From NCBI GenBank assembly GCA_045616985.1, contig JAZLHU010000012.1:26473-90472 (forward strand): a stretch of 64,000 bases of DNA. The letters run 5' to 3'. The notes beneath the pieces are model-generated. The model had not been told where the DNA came from. It made no database searches and saw nothing but the letters and a program-made list of their open reading frames with translations. The translations under genes were made by a program, and so were the position numbers. Source of the stretch: RUG13409 sp045616985 (GTDB lineage: Bacteria > Bacillota > Clostridia > Peptostreptococcales > Anaerovoracaceae). Positions 9,107 through 17,393 of the stretch are shown here, in pieces. Positions within the stretch are counted from its first letter, which is position 1. Every line of letters begins with the position of its first letter.

Positions 9107-9853
9107 TTACTCTTCTACTGCTTCCTCAGCTTCTGCTGCAGGAGCTTCTTCTGCTGCAGGAGCCATAGATTCGCCCTGCTTACCTTCAATAACAGCATCT
9201 GCCATCTTGCCTGCAATGAGTTTTACTGCTCTGATAGCATCGTCGTTTGCCGGAATCACATAATCACAATCATCAGGATCGCAGTTTGTATCACACATAC
9301 CAACTACAGGGATTCCAAGGACCTGAGCTTCCTTAACAGCGATCTTTTCCTTTTTTGGATCTACAACAAAGAGTGCACCGGGCATTCCCTTCATTGTCTT
9401 GATTCCGCCAAGATACTTTTCAAGCTTTTCCGCTTCCTGTGTAAGCTTGATAACTTCCTTCTTTGTGAGCTTTTCAAATGTGCCGTCTTCAGCCATCCTG
9501 TTGATCTCATAAAGTCTCTTGATTCTGGAGGAAATGGTCTTGTAGTTTGTGAGCATACCACCGAGCCATCTCTCGTTTACAAAGTACATTCCGCATCTTT
9601 CGGCTTCGTCCTTTACTGCTGCCTGAGCCTGCTTCTTTGTTCCTACAAAGAGAACATTCCTGCCTGCTGCAGATACGCTCTTTACGAAGTCGTAAGCCTC
9701 TTCGACCTTAGCAACTGTCTTGGAAAGATCGATGATGTAGATTCCGTTTCTCTCTGCAAAAATGTAAGGAGCCATCTTAGGGTTCCATCTTCTTGTCTGA
9801 TGTCCGAAGTGAACACCTGCTTCGAGAAGCTGTTTCATTGAAATAACTGCCAT
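9107..9853 (-). CDS. rpsB: 30S ribosomal protein S2
   Basis: The 248-residue protein is S2 by its start (KQLLEAGVHFGHQTRRWNPKM), the NERWLGG segment near residue 94, and the PGALFVVDP and DTNCDPD motifs. It binds the small-subunit head and helps recruit S1 or the anti-SD region. The last 20 residues are a low-complexity alanine/glutamate tail, common in clostridial S2. A strong GGGAGG site precedes the ATG. It is the first gene of the rpsB-tsf unit, with its own promoter and a structured leader. Confidence 0.98.
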   Translation of the reverse strand: MAVISMKQLLEAGVHFGHQTRRWNPKMAPYIFAERNGIYIIDLSKTVAKVEEAYDFVKSVSAAGRNVLFVGTKKQAQAAVKDEAERCGMYFVNERWLGGMLTNYKTISSRIKRLYEINRMAEDGTFEKLTKKEVIKLTQEAEKLEKYLGGIKTMKGMPGALFVVDPKKEKIAVKEAQVLGIPVVGMCDTNCDPDDCDYVIPANDDAIRAVKLIAGKMADAVIEGKQGESMAPAAEEAPAAEAEEAVEE

Positions 9854-9970
9854 TTAATTTACCTCCCGGTTAAACTTCCATTTTTCAGCCCAAAGCACTT
9901 AAACCATTAAGGCACCGCGTGCTGCCGAAAAATGTGCAAAATAAAACATCGTCACGCATTAGTGCGCAAC
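9854..9970 (-). promoter_or_regulatory. Structured 5' leader of rpsB
   Basis: The roughly 117-base untranslated leader starts with a hairpin at the predicted transcription start (ATCGT and CGCA arms pairing with TGCG and ACGAT, 9948-9973) and holds a second GC-rich hairpin at 9911-9926 (GGCA/TGCC arms). Ribosomal protein S2 often controls its own leader in Bacillota; whether this leader is such a site is an inference. Confidence 0.5.
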
Positions 9971-9976
9971 GATAGA

Positions 9977-10005
9977 ATATTACTTCAAAACACTTCGAAT
10001 TGCAA
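9977..10005 (-). promoter_or_regulatory. Promoter of rpsB-tsf
   Basis: On the minus strand TTGCAA (10000-10005) and TATAAT-like TAATAT (9977-9982) are separated by exactly 17 bases. It gives a start near 9970 and a leader of about 117 bases. Confidence 0.7.
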
Positions 10006-10020
10006 TAGTTTTTCGAAAAT

Positions 10021-10761
10021 TTATTTAATTATTTTTCTTATTATATACGAAGCCATTTCAAGACCCGCAACAGCCGGCATATACGAAATGCTCGGAACAG
10101 GATCCCCGCTCTCGATTTTGTTTTTTGCAGTCTCTTTTGAATACAAAACAGGAATGTCTTTTATCTCCTTTTCCCTGAGTTTTTTTCTGATTGCTCTTGC
10201 TAAGGGATCTCCTTCGGTCTTTTCAACAGGTGCGATCTCAAATTCAAAAGGATTAAGCTTATTTCCGGTCCCCATAGAGGATATTATCGGAATATTATTT
10301 TTGTAAACAGTCTCTATTAATGCCAGCTTTGCAGGCACATCATCTATTGCATCGGCAACAAAATCCCAGCATTTTAAACACTTACCGCAATCCACGCATT
10401 TCTTGTATCCGTCAGGACAAGCAGTAATTAAATCTAATTCATTGAGATTTTGAGGGTTGATTTTAAAAGGAAAAAGTTTAATATTGCATTCAGGGTTTAT
10501 TTTCAAAAGCCTTTCCTTTGCAATCTCGACTTTATTCTTTCCTATTACATCTGTTGTAGCAAAAATCTGACGATTAAGATTTGACGGGTCAACCGTATCA
10601 AAATCGCAAAGACCAAGAGTGCCGACACCTGCTCTTACCAAGGCCTCTGCAATATATCCGCCGACTCCGCCAAGTCCGACTACCAAAACTCTGGCATCTT
10701 TTAAGTTTTCCATAGCTTCGGCTCCAATGAGCCTTTGCGTTCTGTCGTAAATTTCTTTCAT
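10021..10761 (-). CDS. tcdA: TcdA-like tRNA threonylcarbamoyladenosine dehydratase with a cysteine-rich insert
   Basis: This E1-like (ThiF/MoeB fold) ATPase would cyclise t6A37 of tRNA to ct6A. The nucleotide motif GLGGVGG is at residues 29-35, DFDTVDPSNLNRQ at 53-65 and the DAIDD strand at 137-141. Between these lies an unusual insert with Cys115, 122, 125, 128 and 131 (spacing x6, x2, x2, x2), which I do not know from canonical TcdA. I choose ATG 10761, typical of the family start (EIYDRTQRLIG); a TTG at 10782 would overlap the upstream gene. Metal or Fe-S binding by the insert is an inference. Confidence 0.85.
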   Translation of the reverse strand: MKEIYDRTQRLIGAEAMENLKDARVLVVGLGGVGGYIAEALVRAGVGTLGLCDFDTVDPSNLNRQIFATTDVIGKNKVEIAKERLLKINPECNIKLFPFKINPQNLNELDLITACPDGYKKCVDCGKCLKCWDFVADAIDDVPAKLALIETVYKNNIPIISSMGTGNKLNPFEFEIAPVEKTEGDPLARAIRKKLREKEIKDIPVLYSKETAKNKIESGDPVPSISYMPAVAGLEMASYIIRKIIK

Positions 10762-10771
10762 CAACCGAAAT

Positions 10772-12211
10772 TTATATATCAAAAATCATATTTTCTATGT
10801 ATAAATCCGAGAATTCCTTTGTGGCAGCAAGATTTATACATTCACAATTGTCAAGCTTAAGCTCGTCAGCAGCATTTTTATCCAGCAAAGTAAGAATTGC
10901 ACCTGACAAGGCTGCATTCCCTATGACAACAGCATTGTCAATAATTTCCTTAGGTATCAAGCCTATTGTCTCTGCCGTTTCCAAATTCAGATACGCACCA
11001 AAGCCTCCGGCAACGTAAAATTTATTGATATCCCCGGGCTTTACATCGTTTATCGACATCAAGGTTAATATCCCGGCGCAAATAGCGCTCTTTGCAAGCT
11101 GAATCTGTCTGATGTCCTGCTTTGAAACATAAATGGAGTCGGTAACATAATAATCCTCATCCAGGCGACCTGTCTCGTTGATATGACCTGTCTTAAGCAG
11201 TGCGGCAACAGCATCAATAATGGCACTTCCGCACATGTGTGTCGGAGCAGCATCACCTATTACAGAATATTTGATTTCTCCGTTTTCAACCCAAAAATGA
11301 TCAATGGCGCCATCCGTTGCCGGTCCGCCGCATTCGATCCCCGTTCCCTCGAAGGCCGGTCCGCAGGCTGTTGCACAGCAGGTCAGCTTTCCTTCCTTAT
11401 ACAGTGCAAGTTCACCGTTTGTTCCAAGATCGATCAGCATATTAACGCCTTCCTGGTTAACCATATCACTTGCAAGTATGGCAGTATATATATCAGCACC
11501 TACATAGGCACCGAAGCAGGGCGGGAAATACACGCCGTTTTCAACAAAACCGAACCTGCAATCTGCTGTATAAGGCACTTGTGTAAGACTGAGCGGAATT
11601 CTTCCGGTATACAAATAAAGCATTGTTGTATTGCCGGTAATAACCCAGGACTTAATATCCGATTCATTGATTTCACAGAGTTTAAGAGCTTTTTCAAAAA
11701 GAACTCTTATTGTTCCCTGTATCAAATCCTGTTGAAGCTTTGACTTTCCTTTAATTGCAGCCTGAATTCTGTTAATTACATCGGCCGCGATGGCTCTTTG
11801 AGGATTTTCAATTGAAACTGCAGGAAGAATTTCTCCCGTATTAAGATTGATTATTCTAAGAACAAGCGTTGTTGTACCGATATCAACGGCAACACCGTAT
11901 CCGTCCGAAACAGGATTAAATTCGTATTCAGGCATAGCACCTTCTGTTCTGATTTTACTTACGATTTTACTTCTCGGAATAAAAAGTTCGGCATCCCCTT
12001 CAACATATCCCTGACATGTTAAAATCTTGGTTTCTTTGTCCTCTTCGCCGTCTTTATATAAAAAAGCAGCGCACTTACCGCATTTTCCGGTACCGCCGCA
12101 TGGTTTCTTTGGCATTAAATTATTTGCTGTAAGAATATCCTCCAGCCTGACTTTTCCCTCAAAGGAGATCTCCGTTACATCCCGATTATTGTGTACTGTT
12201 AAAAGACTCAT
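10772..12211 (-). CDS. RACo-like ferredoxin/ASKHA ATPase (DUF4445), copy 1
   Basis: The 479-residue protein has an N-terminal 2Fe-2S ferredoxin domain with Cys38, 44, 47 and 66 (CGGTGKCGKC pattern) and an ASKHA ATPase fold starting at about residue 107 (AVDIGTTTLV) with further phosphate motifs at DLGTNGE and VAGGFGA. This is the architecture of reductive activators of corrinoid iron-sulfur proteins (RACo), which use ATP to drive low-potential reduction of inactive cob(II)amide. No corrinoid protein or methyltransferase lies nearby. It overlaps the HD gene by 26 bases and precedes tcdA closely. GGTGGAAAG lies before the ATG. Its target here is unknown. Confidence 0.88.
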   Translation of the reverse strand: MSLLTVHNNRDVTEISFEGKVRLEDILTANNLMPKKPCGGTGKCGKCAAFLYKDGEEDKETKILTCQGYVEGDAELFIPRSKIVSKIRTEGAMPEYEFNPVSDGYGVAVDIGTTTLVLRIINLNTGEILPAVSIENPQRAIAADVINRIQAAIKGKSKLQQDLIQGTIRVLFEKALKLCEINESDIKSWVITGNTTMLYLYTGRIPLSLTQVPYTADCRFGFVENGVYFPPCFGAYVGADIYTAILASDMVNQEGVNMLIDLGTNGELALYKEGKLTCCATACGPAFEGTGIECGGPATDGAIDHFWVENGEIKYSVIGDAAPTHMCGSAIIDAVAALLKTGHINETGRLDEDYYVTDSIYVSKQDIRQIQLAKSAICAGILTLMSINDVKPGDINKFYVAGGFGAYLNLETAETIGLIPKEIIDNAVVIGNAALSGAILTLLDKNAADELKLDNCECINLAATKEFSDLYIENMIFDI

Positions 12212-13070
12212 TTCTTTCCACCAATTTTGTAATAACTTTATCTTGTTTAATTCTGTATTTTGTTCTTGAATTTGTTACATCCCTGCACAAGTTCAATGTT
12301 TCCTGTAATTTTCCTATACAGGAATTTACGAAATCAATAAGTTCCGAATCATTGGAGTCAATATACAAAACAAATGCATCGTCCGTTATTTCCATATGCT
12401 CAATTGCATAATGCTTTCTCCATTCAATATTGTCTTGATGCTTATTGTAGTCAAATCCGATATTGCGATCTCTTGCAATATCAAGTTCATCTGCAAGTCT
12501 GATCAAAGAAGACAGATAGGGCAGACAAATCGGATTGCCGTTAGCAACTTTAAAATCTGCGGGGTACTCCGTTTCATCATACAAATCAGTTTTTCTGTGA
12601 CCTCTTGAGACCTGAATAATAGCATCAATGTGTGCCTCTGAGGGTATCTCAAACAAAGATGCATATTTTCTTATAAAGCCGGCAGAAAATTCGTGATGGA
12701 AGTTTCTGATGGTCTCTTTGATATCAAGATTCGGATGGGCTTTTCTATACTCAGGGCTTACGATTTTGTTTCTGAGATTTTCATAATCCTTTTCAGAAAC
12801 TCCCATACCCGTATCATGAAGATAACAGCTCATCAAAAGAACATAGAGTTCATCGTCATTGAACATTTCTATTTGCTCGCCAATCAATTTGTTGCAGAAA
12901 TCTATAACCTGAATTGAATGAAGTGATGAATGATCCGTATACTCCGGAAAATAAGCGGTATACTTATCAAGAATACTGTGCATAACAAAGGCAGTACTCT
13001 TGACAAGTTCATGATAATTCGGATTTGATTTTGCAAGCGCACGCTCGCATAAAAAATCAGTATTATCCAT
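12186..13070 (-). CDS. HD-domain metal-dependent phosphohydrolase-like protein
   Basis: The 294-residue protein carries an HD-type site: His47 and His51 in TDHSSLHS, His85-Asp86 in CYLHDTGMG, and His125-His126 in FHHEFSA, plus RLADELDIAR further on, a typical late Asp of HD enzymes. These coordinate one or two metals for phosphate ester hydrolysis. It resembles HD domains linked to stress or nucleotide-signalling proteins, but I cannot name a substrate. It lies 14 bases after rpoZ and its last 26 bases overlap the next gene. Its place behind gmk and rpoZ would fit a nucleotide or alarmone role, which is only inference. Confidence 0.75.
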   Translation of the reverse strand: MDNTDFLCERALAKSNPNYHELVKSTAFVMHSILDKYTAYFPEYTDHSSLHSIQVIDFCNKLIGEQIEMFNDDELYVLLMSCYLHDTGMGVSEKDYENLRNKIVSPEYRKAHPNLDIKETIRNFHHEFSAGFIRKYASLFEIPSEAHIDAIIQVSRGHRKTDLYDETEYPADFKVANGNPICLPYLSSLIRLADELDIARDRNIGFDYNKHQDNIEWRKHYAIEHMEITDDAFVLYIDSNDSELIDFVNSCIGKLQETLNLCRDVTNSRTKYRIKQDKVITKLVERNESFNSTQ

Positions 13071-13084
13071 TAAAGGAATTCCTT

Positions 13085-13285
13085 TTATTCTTCGTCTCTC
13101 TTATAAGAAATTAAGTCCCCTGCAACCTCTGCTGTTGCAATTGAAATCGGCTTATCGTTTTCAGTAATTGTAAGCTGCGGTTTTCCGTCGATAAGATCTC
13201 TTGCTCTTTTAGCTGTCATAACAGCAAGAGTATATCTGGAATCAACCTTTGTCTTAAGCACATCAATGGCCGGATAAAGCATCAT
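13085..13285 (-). CDS. rpoZ: RNA polymerase omega subunit
   Basis: This 66-residue protein shows the omega pattern: YPAIDVL, then DSRYTLAVMTAKRARDL and an EVAGDLISY end. Omega helps assemble RNA polymerase around the beta-prime subunit. It starts at a double ATG that overlaps the gmk stop codon, so translation is coupled. The gmk-rpoZ pair is standard in Bacillota. Length is typical (60-75). Confidence 0.92.
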   Translation of the reverse strand: MMLYPAIDVLKTKVDSRYTLAVMTAKRARDLIDGKPQLTITENDKPISIATAEVAGDLISYKRDEE

Positions 13286-13899
13286 AGTAATAATTCCTCC
13301 TCATACTTCTTTATTATTTTGTCTGCGGACTCCCTGTTTATAACGGAAAATTCGCCTCTCATTATTTTTTTTGCATTTTCAACGGCTTCATCAAGATCTT
13401 CGTTGATTATGTAATAATCGTAATCAATTATTTTATGAATCTCGCTCATTACGGATTTTGTTCTGAGCTTGATCTGTTCTTCAGAATCCGTGCCGCGGGT
13501 TCTGAGCCTGTCGGCAAGAACGGAAAGTGAAGGCGGCAGCACGAAAACCAACACCGCATCAGGATATGCCTTTTTAACCTTCATGGCACCCTGCATCTCA
13601 ATTTCAAGTATTACATCTCTTCCCTTTTCCAGCTTCTCAAGAACAGGCTTTTTGGGAGTACCGTAGCGATTGTTATAAATTTCCGCCCATTCCAAAAGTC
13701 CGCCCTCATCTATAGTTTTTTGAAACTCTTCGTGACTGACAAAATAGTAATTTACGCCATCTGCTTCTTGTCCGCGAAGGGCTCTGGTCGTCATGGAAAT
13801 GCTCAGATCTGCAACATCGTCTTTAACAAGTCTGTCGCATATGGTTCCCTTTCCTGCACCCGACGGTCCGGAAAAAACATATAATCGCCCCTGACTCAA
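13282..13899 (-). CDS. gmk: Guanylate kinase
   Basis: The 205-residue enzyme phosphorylates GMP to GDP. The P-loop FSGPSGAGKGT lies near the N terminus, followed by the GMP-binding TTRALRGQE and YYFVSHEEF segments and the lid with RLRTRGTD. I place the start at TTG 13899, ten bases after AGGAG, giving the family's usual short N terminus (SQGRLYVFSG); the GTG at 13908 touches the ribosome-binding site and is less likely. It is the first gene of the gmk-rpoZ-HD-RACo-tcdA run. Confidence 0.95.
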   Translation of the reverse strand: MSQGRLYVFSGPSGAGKGTICDRLVKDDVADLSISMTTRALRGQEADGVNYYFVSHEEFQKTIDEGGLLEWAEIYNNRYGTPKKPVLEKLEKGRDVILEIEMQGAMKVKKAYPDAVLVFVLPPSLSVLADRLRTRGTDSEEQIKLRTKSVMSEIHKIIDYDYYIINEDLDEAVENAKKIMRGEFSVINRESADKIIKKYEEELLL

Positions 13900-13931
13900 G
13901 ATATACACTCTCCTTTTTAACTACACAGACT

Positions 13932-13959
13932 ATTATATTGCCCTCGGCATATATTAAAA
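13932..13959 (-). promoter_or_regulatory. Putative promoter of gmk operon
   Basis: A perfect TATAAT (13932-13937, minus strand) lies about 32 bases before the gmk start; the -35 (TTTTAA, 13954-13959, 16-base spacer) is weak and overlaps the T-run of the preceding rqcH terminator. Confidence 0.45.
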
Positions 13960-13989
13960 GAGTTTTGTGAAGATTTCTTCACGAAACTC
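13955..13989 (-). terminator. Rho-independent terminator after rqcH
   Basis: A 13-bp stem (arms 13977-13989 and 13960-13972, one G-T wobble) with a 4-base loop is followed on the minus strand by TTTT. It ends the long ylxM-to-rqcH run. Confidence 0.85.
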
Positions 13990-14026
13990 CTTTGTCTTAT
14001 ATTCATTGTTCGTATTATTCCGAACT

Positions 14027-15586
14027 TTATTCCGGATTATGAGGATCAATCCACACAGTTCCGTTGTTTGTGAATATTACCATTCCGGGCTTTGCACCGG
14101 AAGGCTTTTTTACATATCTTAAGAGAACATAATCGACCGGCACATTTTCGGATTCTCTGCCCTGAGAAAACCATGCGGCAATAGAAGCGGCTTCATACAT
14201 ATCCTCAGGACTCGGATCTATGCCGTTACAAACAAGAACGGCATGACTGCCGTGAATATCCTTTGTATGGAACCACCAGTCGGTTTTCTTTCCCATTTTA
14301 AAGGTTATATAATCGTTCTCGCTATTATTACGTCCGACCAAAAGCTCAAGGCCGGATTTTAACACAAAGCGTCTTGGTTGCGGTTTAATCTTTTTTTTGC
14401 GTTCTTTTACAGTTCTTATTCTTACATAACCCTGATCGGCAAGCTCGGCTCTGATTAAATCCAGTTCTTCGTACGTTTTGCAGCCCGGAATCAAAGCCAT
14501 AACGGATTCAAGGTACGCAATATCCTTTTCACAGGACTCAAGCTGAGGCAGCTTTTCCTTCCGGGAGCCTTTAAGCTTATTATATTTTTTAAAATAACTT
14601 TGTGCATTTTTGGCCGGAGAAAGCTTCTCATCTAAAGCGATCTCAACCTCCGCGCCATCATAAAAGCTTATCACTTTTACCTTTTTGTCTCCGGGCCTGA
14701 TAAGATGCAGGTTTGCATTCAAAAGCTCGCCCTTGATCCTGTAAATATCCGATTCTTCAGCTTTTTTTATCTCATCCAGAAGGCGCTGCTTTTTTAAAAG
14801 CTGCTTATCAATAAGGTTTTTAACCGTACGCTGCAGGTTATCAGCCTTTTGCATTACCCTGTTGCTGTCTTTTCGTCTTGAATAATAGTAATCCAGAGCA
14901 TCCGCAATGGTTTCAAAACGAATTTCCTTATAGGTATCCTTGTATTGCAAAAGATTTATTATGTGAACATCCTTTGGTTTTCCAACTTCATCGACATAAA
15001 CCCTTGGAAGACATTCTTCTGAATCAGCACCGAGATTTACAGCCTCCTTTGCGGAAGGACCAAGCCCCGATGTATTCTCCAAATTGGAAACCGGCGGATA
15101 TTGATATATCAGACCGGGCAGAATCTGTCTGACTCTGTTAACATCTATGGAAATACGTTTGATTGAGTCGATTATCTTTCCGTTTTCCGCATCAGTAAGG
15201 ATTATATTACTGTGCTTTCCCATGGTTTCGCAAATAAGCTTTTTATTTACTGAATACCCCATTTCATTTACGGTTTCAATTTCAAGCTCAATCAAGCGCT
15301 CTGAATTAAGCTGAGAAACAGATACGATCCTTCCGCCCTGAATATGCTTTCTCAGAAGCATACAAAAAGCAGGAGCTTCTGCCGGATTATCGTAGGCAAG
15401 CTCCGTAAAATGCACCCGGGAGCCCGAAGAGGATACATCTATCAGCAGTTTCTTTCTGGAGTTTTCCGTTCTGCACTGCAAGATAACCATGTCAGGTTCG
15501 GGCTGCATGACCCTTTCAATTTTTGCGCCGGCAAGAACTGCTATTTCTCTGCAAACAGCCTTGCACAGCAAACCGTCATAAGCCAT
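14027..15586 (-). CDS. rqcH: RqcH, NFACT-family ribosome quality control factor (fibronectin-binding-like)
   Basis: RqcH binds obstructed 50S subunits and adds C-terminal alanine tails to stalled chains. The N-terminal NFACT-N domain begins MAYDGLLCKAV with the DNPAEAPAFCMLLRKH segment; a central coiled coil (about 255-370) follows, and the C-terminal NFACT-R domain has DWWFHTKDIHGSH near residue 440. The end PGMVIFTNNGT is typical. At 519 residues it is somewhat short (usual 560-590), mostly in the middle. Its ATG overlaps the yicC stop as TAATG. It is the last gene before a strong terminator. Confidence 0.93.
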   Translation of the reverse strand: MAYDGLLCKAVCREIAVLAGAKIERVMQPEPDMVILQCRTENSRKKLLIDVSSSGSRVHFTELAYDNPAEAPAFCMLLRKHIQGGRIVSVSQLNSERLIELEIETVNEMGYSVNKKLICETMGKHSNIILTDAENGKIIDSIKRISIDVNRVRQILPGLIYQYPPVSNLENTSGLGPSAKEAVNLGADSEECLPRVYVDEVGKPKDVHIINLLQYKDTYKEIRFETIADALDYYYSRRKDSNRVMQKADNLQRTVKNLIDKQLLKKQRLLDEIKKAEESDIYRIKGELLNANLHLIRPGDKKVKVISFYDGAEVEIALDEKLSPAKNAQSYFKKYNKLKGSRKEKLPQLESCEKDIAYLESVMALIPGCKTYEELDLIRAELADQGYVRIRTVKERKKKIKPQPRRFVLKSGLELLVGRNNSENDYITFKMGKKTDWWFHTKDIHGSHAVLVCNGIDPSPEDMYEAASIAAWFSQGRESENVPVDYVLLRYVKKPSGAKPGMVIFTNNGTVWIDPHNPE

Positions 15587-16470
15587 TATTCAATATTTTG
15601 AACCTGTTCTCTTATCTTTTCTATTTCAGCCTTAAGAATAAGCACCTTATCCGTAATTTTAATATCATTAGCCTTAGAGCCGATTGTATTAGCCTCTCTG
15701 TTCATTTCCTGAAGCAAAAAATCGAGCTTCTTACCGGCCGCCTCTGTTCCGCTGCAAATAGACTTAAGCTGAGCGCAGTGGCTTTTCAGACGAACGATTT
15801 CTTCGGTAATATTCGATTTATCGGCAAACACAGCCGCCTCAAGCATAATGCGGTCCTCCGGAATAACAGCATCGTTACCCAAAAGCTCGGAGATCCTTTC
15901 TTTCATCTTAACAGCATATTGCCTTGCAACCTCAGGAGCATATTCCTCAACACCGCAAACGGTATTTAAAATCAATTCTCCACGTTGCATAATATCTTCT
16001 GCAAGCTTTTTGCCCTCAACAATCTTCATTGAATCATATTTTTCAAGGGCACCTGAAACTGCAGCAGAAAGACACTGCAGGATTTCATCTTCATCCTCCT
16101 CCGCAGGAGTATTCTTAAGCACCTCGGGCATGGATGCAAGCATCTGAAGACTTACATCTCCCGAAAGCTTCGGAAATTCATTCTTTAAGGATATCAGGCT
16201 TTCGTAATACACCCTTGCGGCATCAAGATTAAGCCTAATATCCGTTGATTCAACAGAAAGCTCCTCAACCGTAATTGAAATATCGATCTTTCCTCTCGGA
16301 GCAGCCGCCTTTACCATTGCTTTTATCTTTTCCTCGGCAAACTGATAGCGTCTTGGCATCTTAACGCTGATTTCACAATACCTGTGATTAACTGATTTAA
16401 TTTCTGCAGTTATACTTCTTTTTTCATCGGTATATCCACCGCGGCCGAAGCCTGTCATTGATTTGATCAT
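15586..16470 (-). CDS. yicC: YicC/YloC-family endoribonuclease-like protein
   Basis: The 294-residue protein has the diagnostic start MIKSMTGFGRG and EIKSVNHRYCEI, and the C-terminal DUF1732 region (KLDFLLQEMNREANTIGSK). Members of this family are RNases that affect sRNA turnover and stress or stationary-phase survival. Its start overlaps the rluD stop by 4 bases (ATGA) and its stop overlaps the rqcH start. The usual clostridial neighbour on the downstream side is a RemA-like regulator and then gmk; here rqcH is in that place. Confidence 0.92.
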   Translation of the reverse strand: MIKSMTGFGRGGYTDEKRSITAEIKSVNHRYCEISVKMPRRYQFAEEKIKAMVKAAAPRGKIDISITVEELSVESTDIRLNLDAARVYYESLISLKNEFPKLSGDVSLQMLASMPEVLKNTPAEEDEDEILQCLSAAVSGALEKYDSMKIVEGKKLAEDIMQRGELILNTVCGVEEYAPEVARQYAVKMKERISELLGNDAVIPEDRIMLEAAVFADKSNITEEIVRLKSHCAQLKSICSGTEAAGKKLDFLLQEMNREANTIGSKANDIKITDKVLILKAEIEKIREQVQNIE

Positions 16471-17393
16471 ATCTTAAGCCTTTCAATTACACTCATATAT
16501 TCATCAGGAGCCTCTTTGGAAAACTCCATATATTGACCTGTCAGCGGATGCACAAAACCAAGCACACCGGCATGAAGCATTTGCCCGTTTAATTTAAACG
16601 GATGCTTCTGAGGACCATACACGCTGTCCCCTAAAATAGGATGATGGAGTGATGCAAGGTGTACCCTTATCTGATGAGTACGACCCGTCTCCAGTCTGCA
16701 CTCAATTTCATCATAACCTTTAAATTGATTGATAACCTTAAAATGTGTTACTGCTCGTTTTCCGTCCGGAACAATCGCCATTCTGAGCCTGTTTTTAGGA
16801 TCCCTTCCTAAAGGAGCATCCACTGTCATTTCATACTCTTTAAAATTGTAGTAAGAAACCGCACGGTAAAGCCTTGTAATGGAATGCTCTGCAAACTGCG
16901 AGGCAAGTCCCCTGTGAGCCTCATCATTTTTTGCTGCAACCAAAAGGCCCGATGTATCCTTATCGATTCTGTGAACGATACCCGGTCTTTCAACGCCGTT
17001 TATCTCGGAGAGCTTACCGCAATGAGCAAGAAGCCCGTTCACCAAAGTTCCGCTTAAATTTCCGGCAGCGGGATGAACCACCATTCCCTTTGGTTTATTG
17101 ACAACAATCAAAGCATCATCCTCGTAAACAATATCCAAAGGAACATCTTGCGGAATTGCCTCACATGGAGCAGCAGGCGGAATATTAAGATCTATTTCAC
17201 ATTCAGCTTTTAATTTTTCCTTTTTGGAAGTACATACTTTTCCGTCAACAAAAACATTGCCATTCTCGATAAGCCTTTGGATATAGCTTCTGGAATAGTC
17301 CTCCATAAGTAAAGAAAGCACGCTGTCGATTCTTTCGCCTGCGTGCTCTTCTGCTATTTTGATTTTAAAATTGTCAGTATCAGCAGAAAACAT
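16467..17393 (-). CDS. rluD: RluD-family 23S rRNA pseudouridine synthase
   Basis: The 308-residue protein has an N-terminal S4 RNA-binding domain (about residues 15-75, GERIDSVLS) and the RluA/RluD catalytic domain with the signature HRIDKDTSGL; its Asp is the nucleophile. It converts uridines of 23S rRNA helix 69 to pseudouridine. The first codons overlap the end of lspA by 40 bases, in another frame; the S4 domain needs almost all of this N terminus, so the overlap seems real. The lspA-rluD pair is common in Bacillota. Exact target uridines cannot be read from sequence. Confidence 0.93.
   Translation of the reverse strand: MFSADTDNFKIKIAEEHAGERIDSVLSLLMEDYSRSYIQRLIENGNVFVDGKVCTSKKEKLKAECEIDLNIPPAAPCEAIPQDVPLDIVYEDDALIVVNKPKGMVVHPAAGNLSGTLVNGLLAHCGKLSEINGVERPGIVHRIDKDTSGLLVAAKNDEAHRGLASQFAEHSITRLYRAVSYYNFKEYEMTVDAPLGRDPKNRLRMAIVPDGKRAVTHFKVINQFKGYDEIECRLETGRTHQIRVHLASLHHPILGDSVYGPQKHPFKLNGQMLHAGVLGFVHPLTGQYMEFSKEAPDEYMSVIERLKI

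Noticed and set aside
9095..9841. 248-codon plus-strand frame opposite rpsB
   Set aside because: Shadow of the ribosomal protein S2 gene, which is certain.
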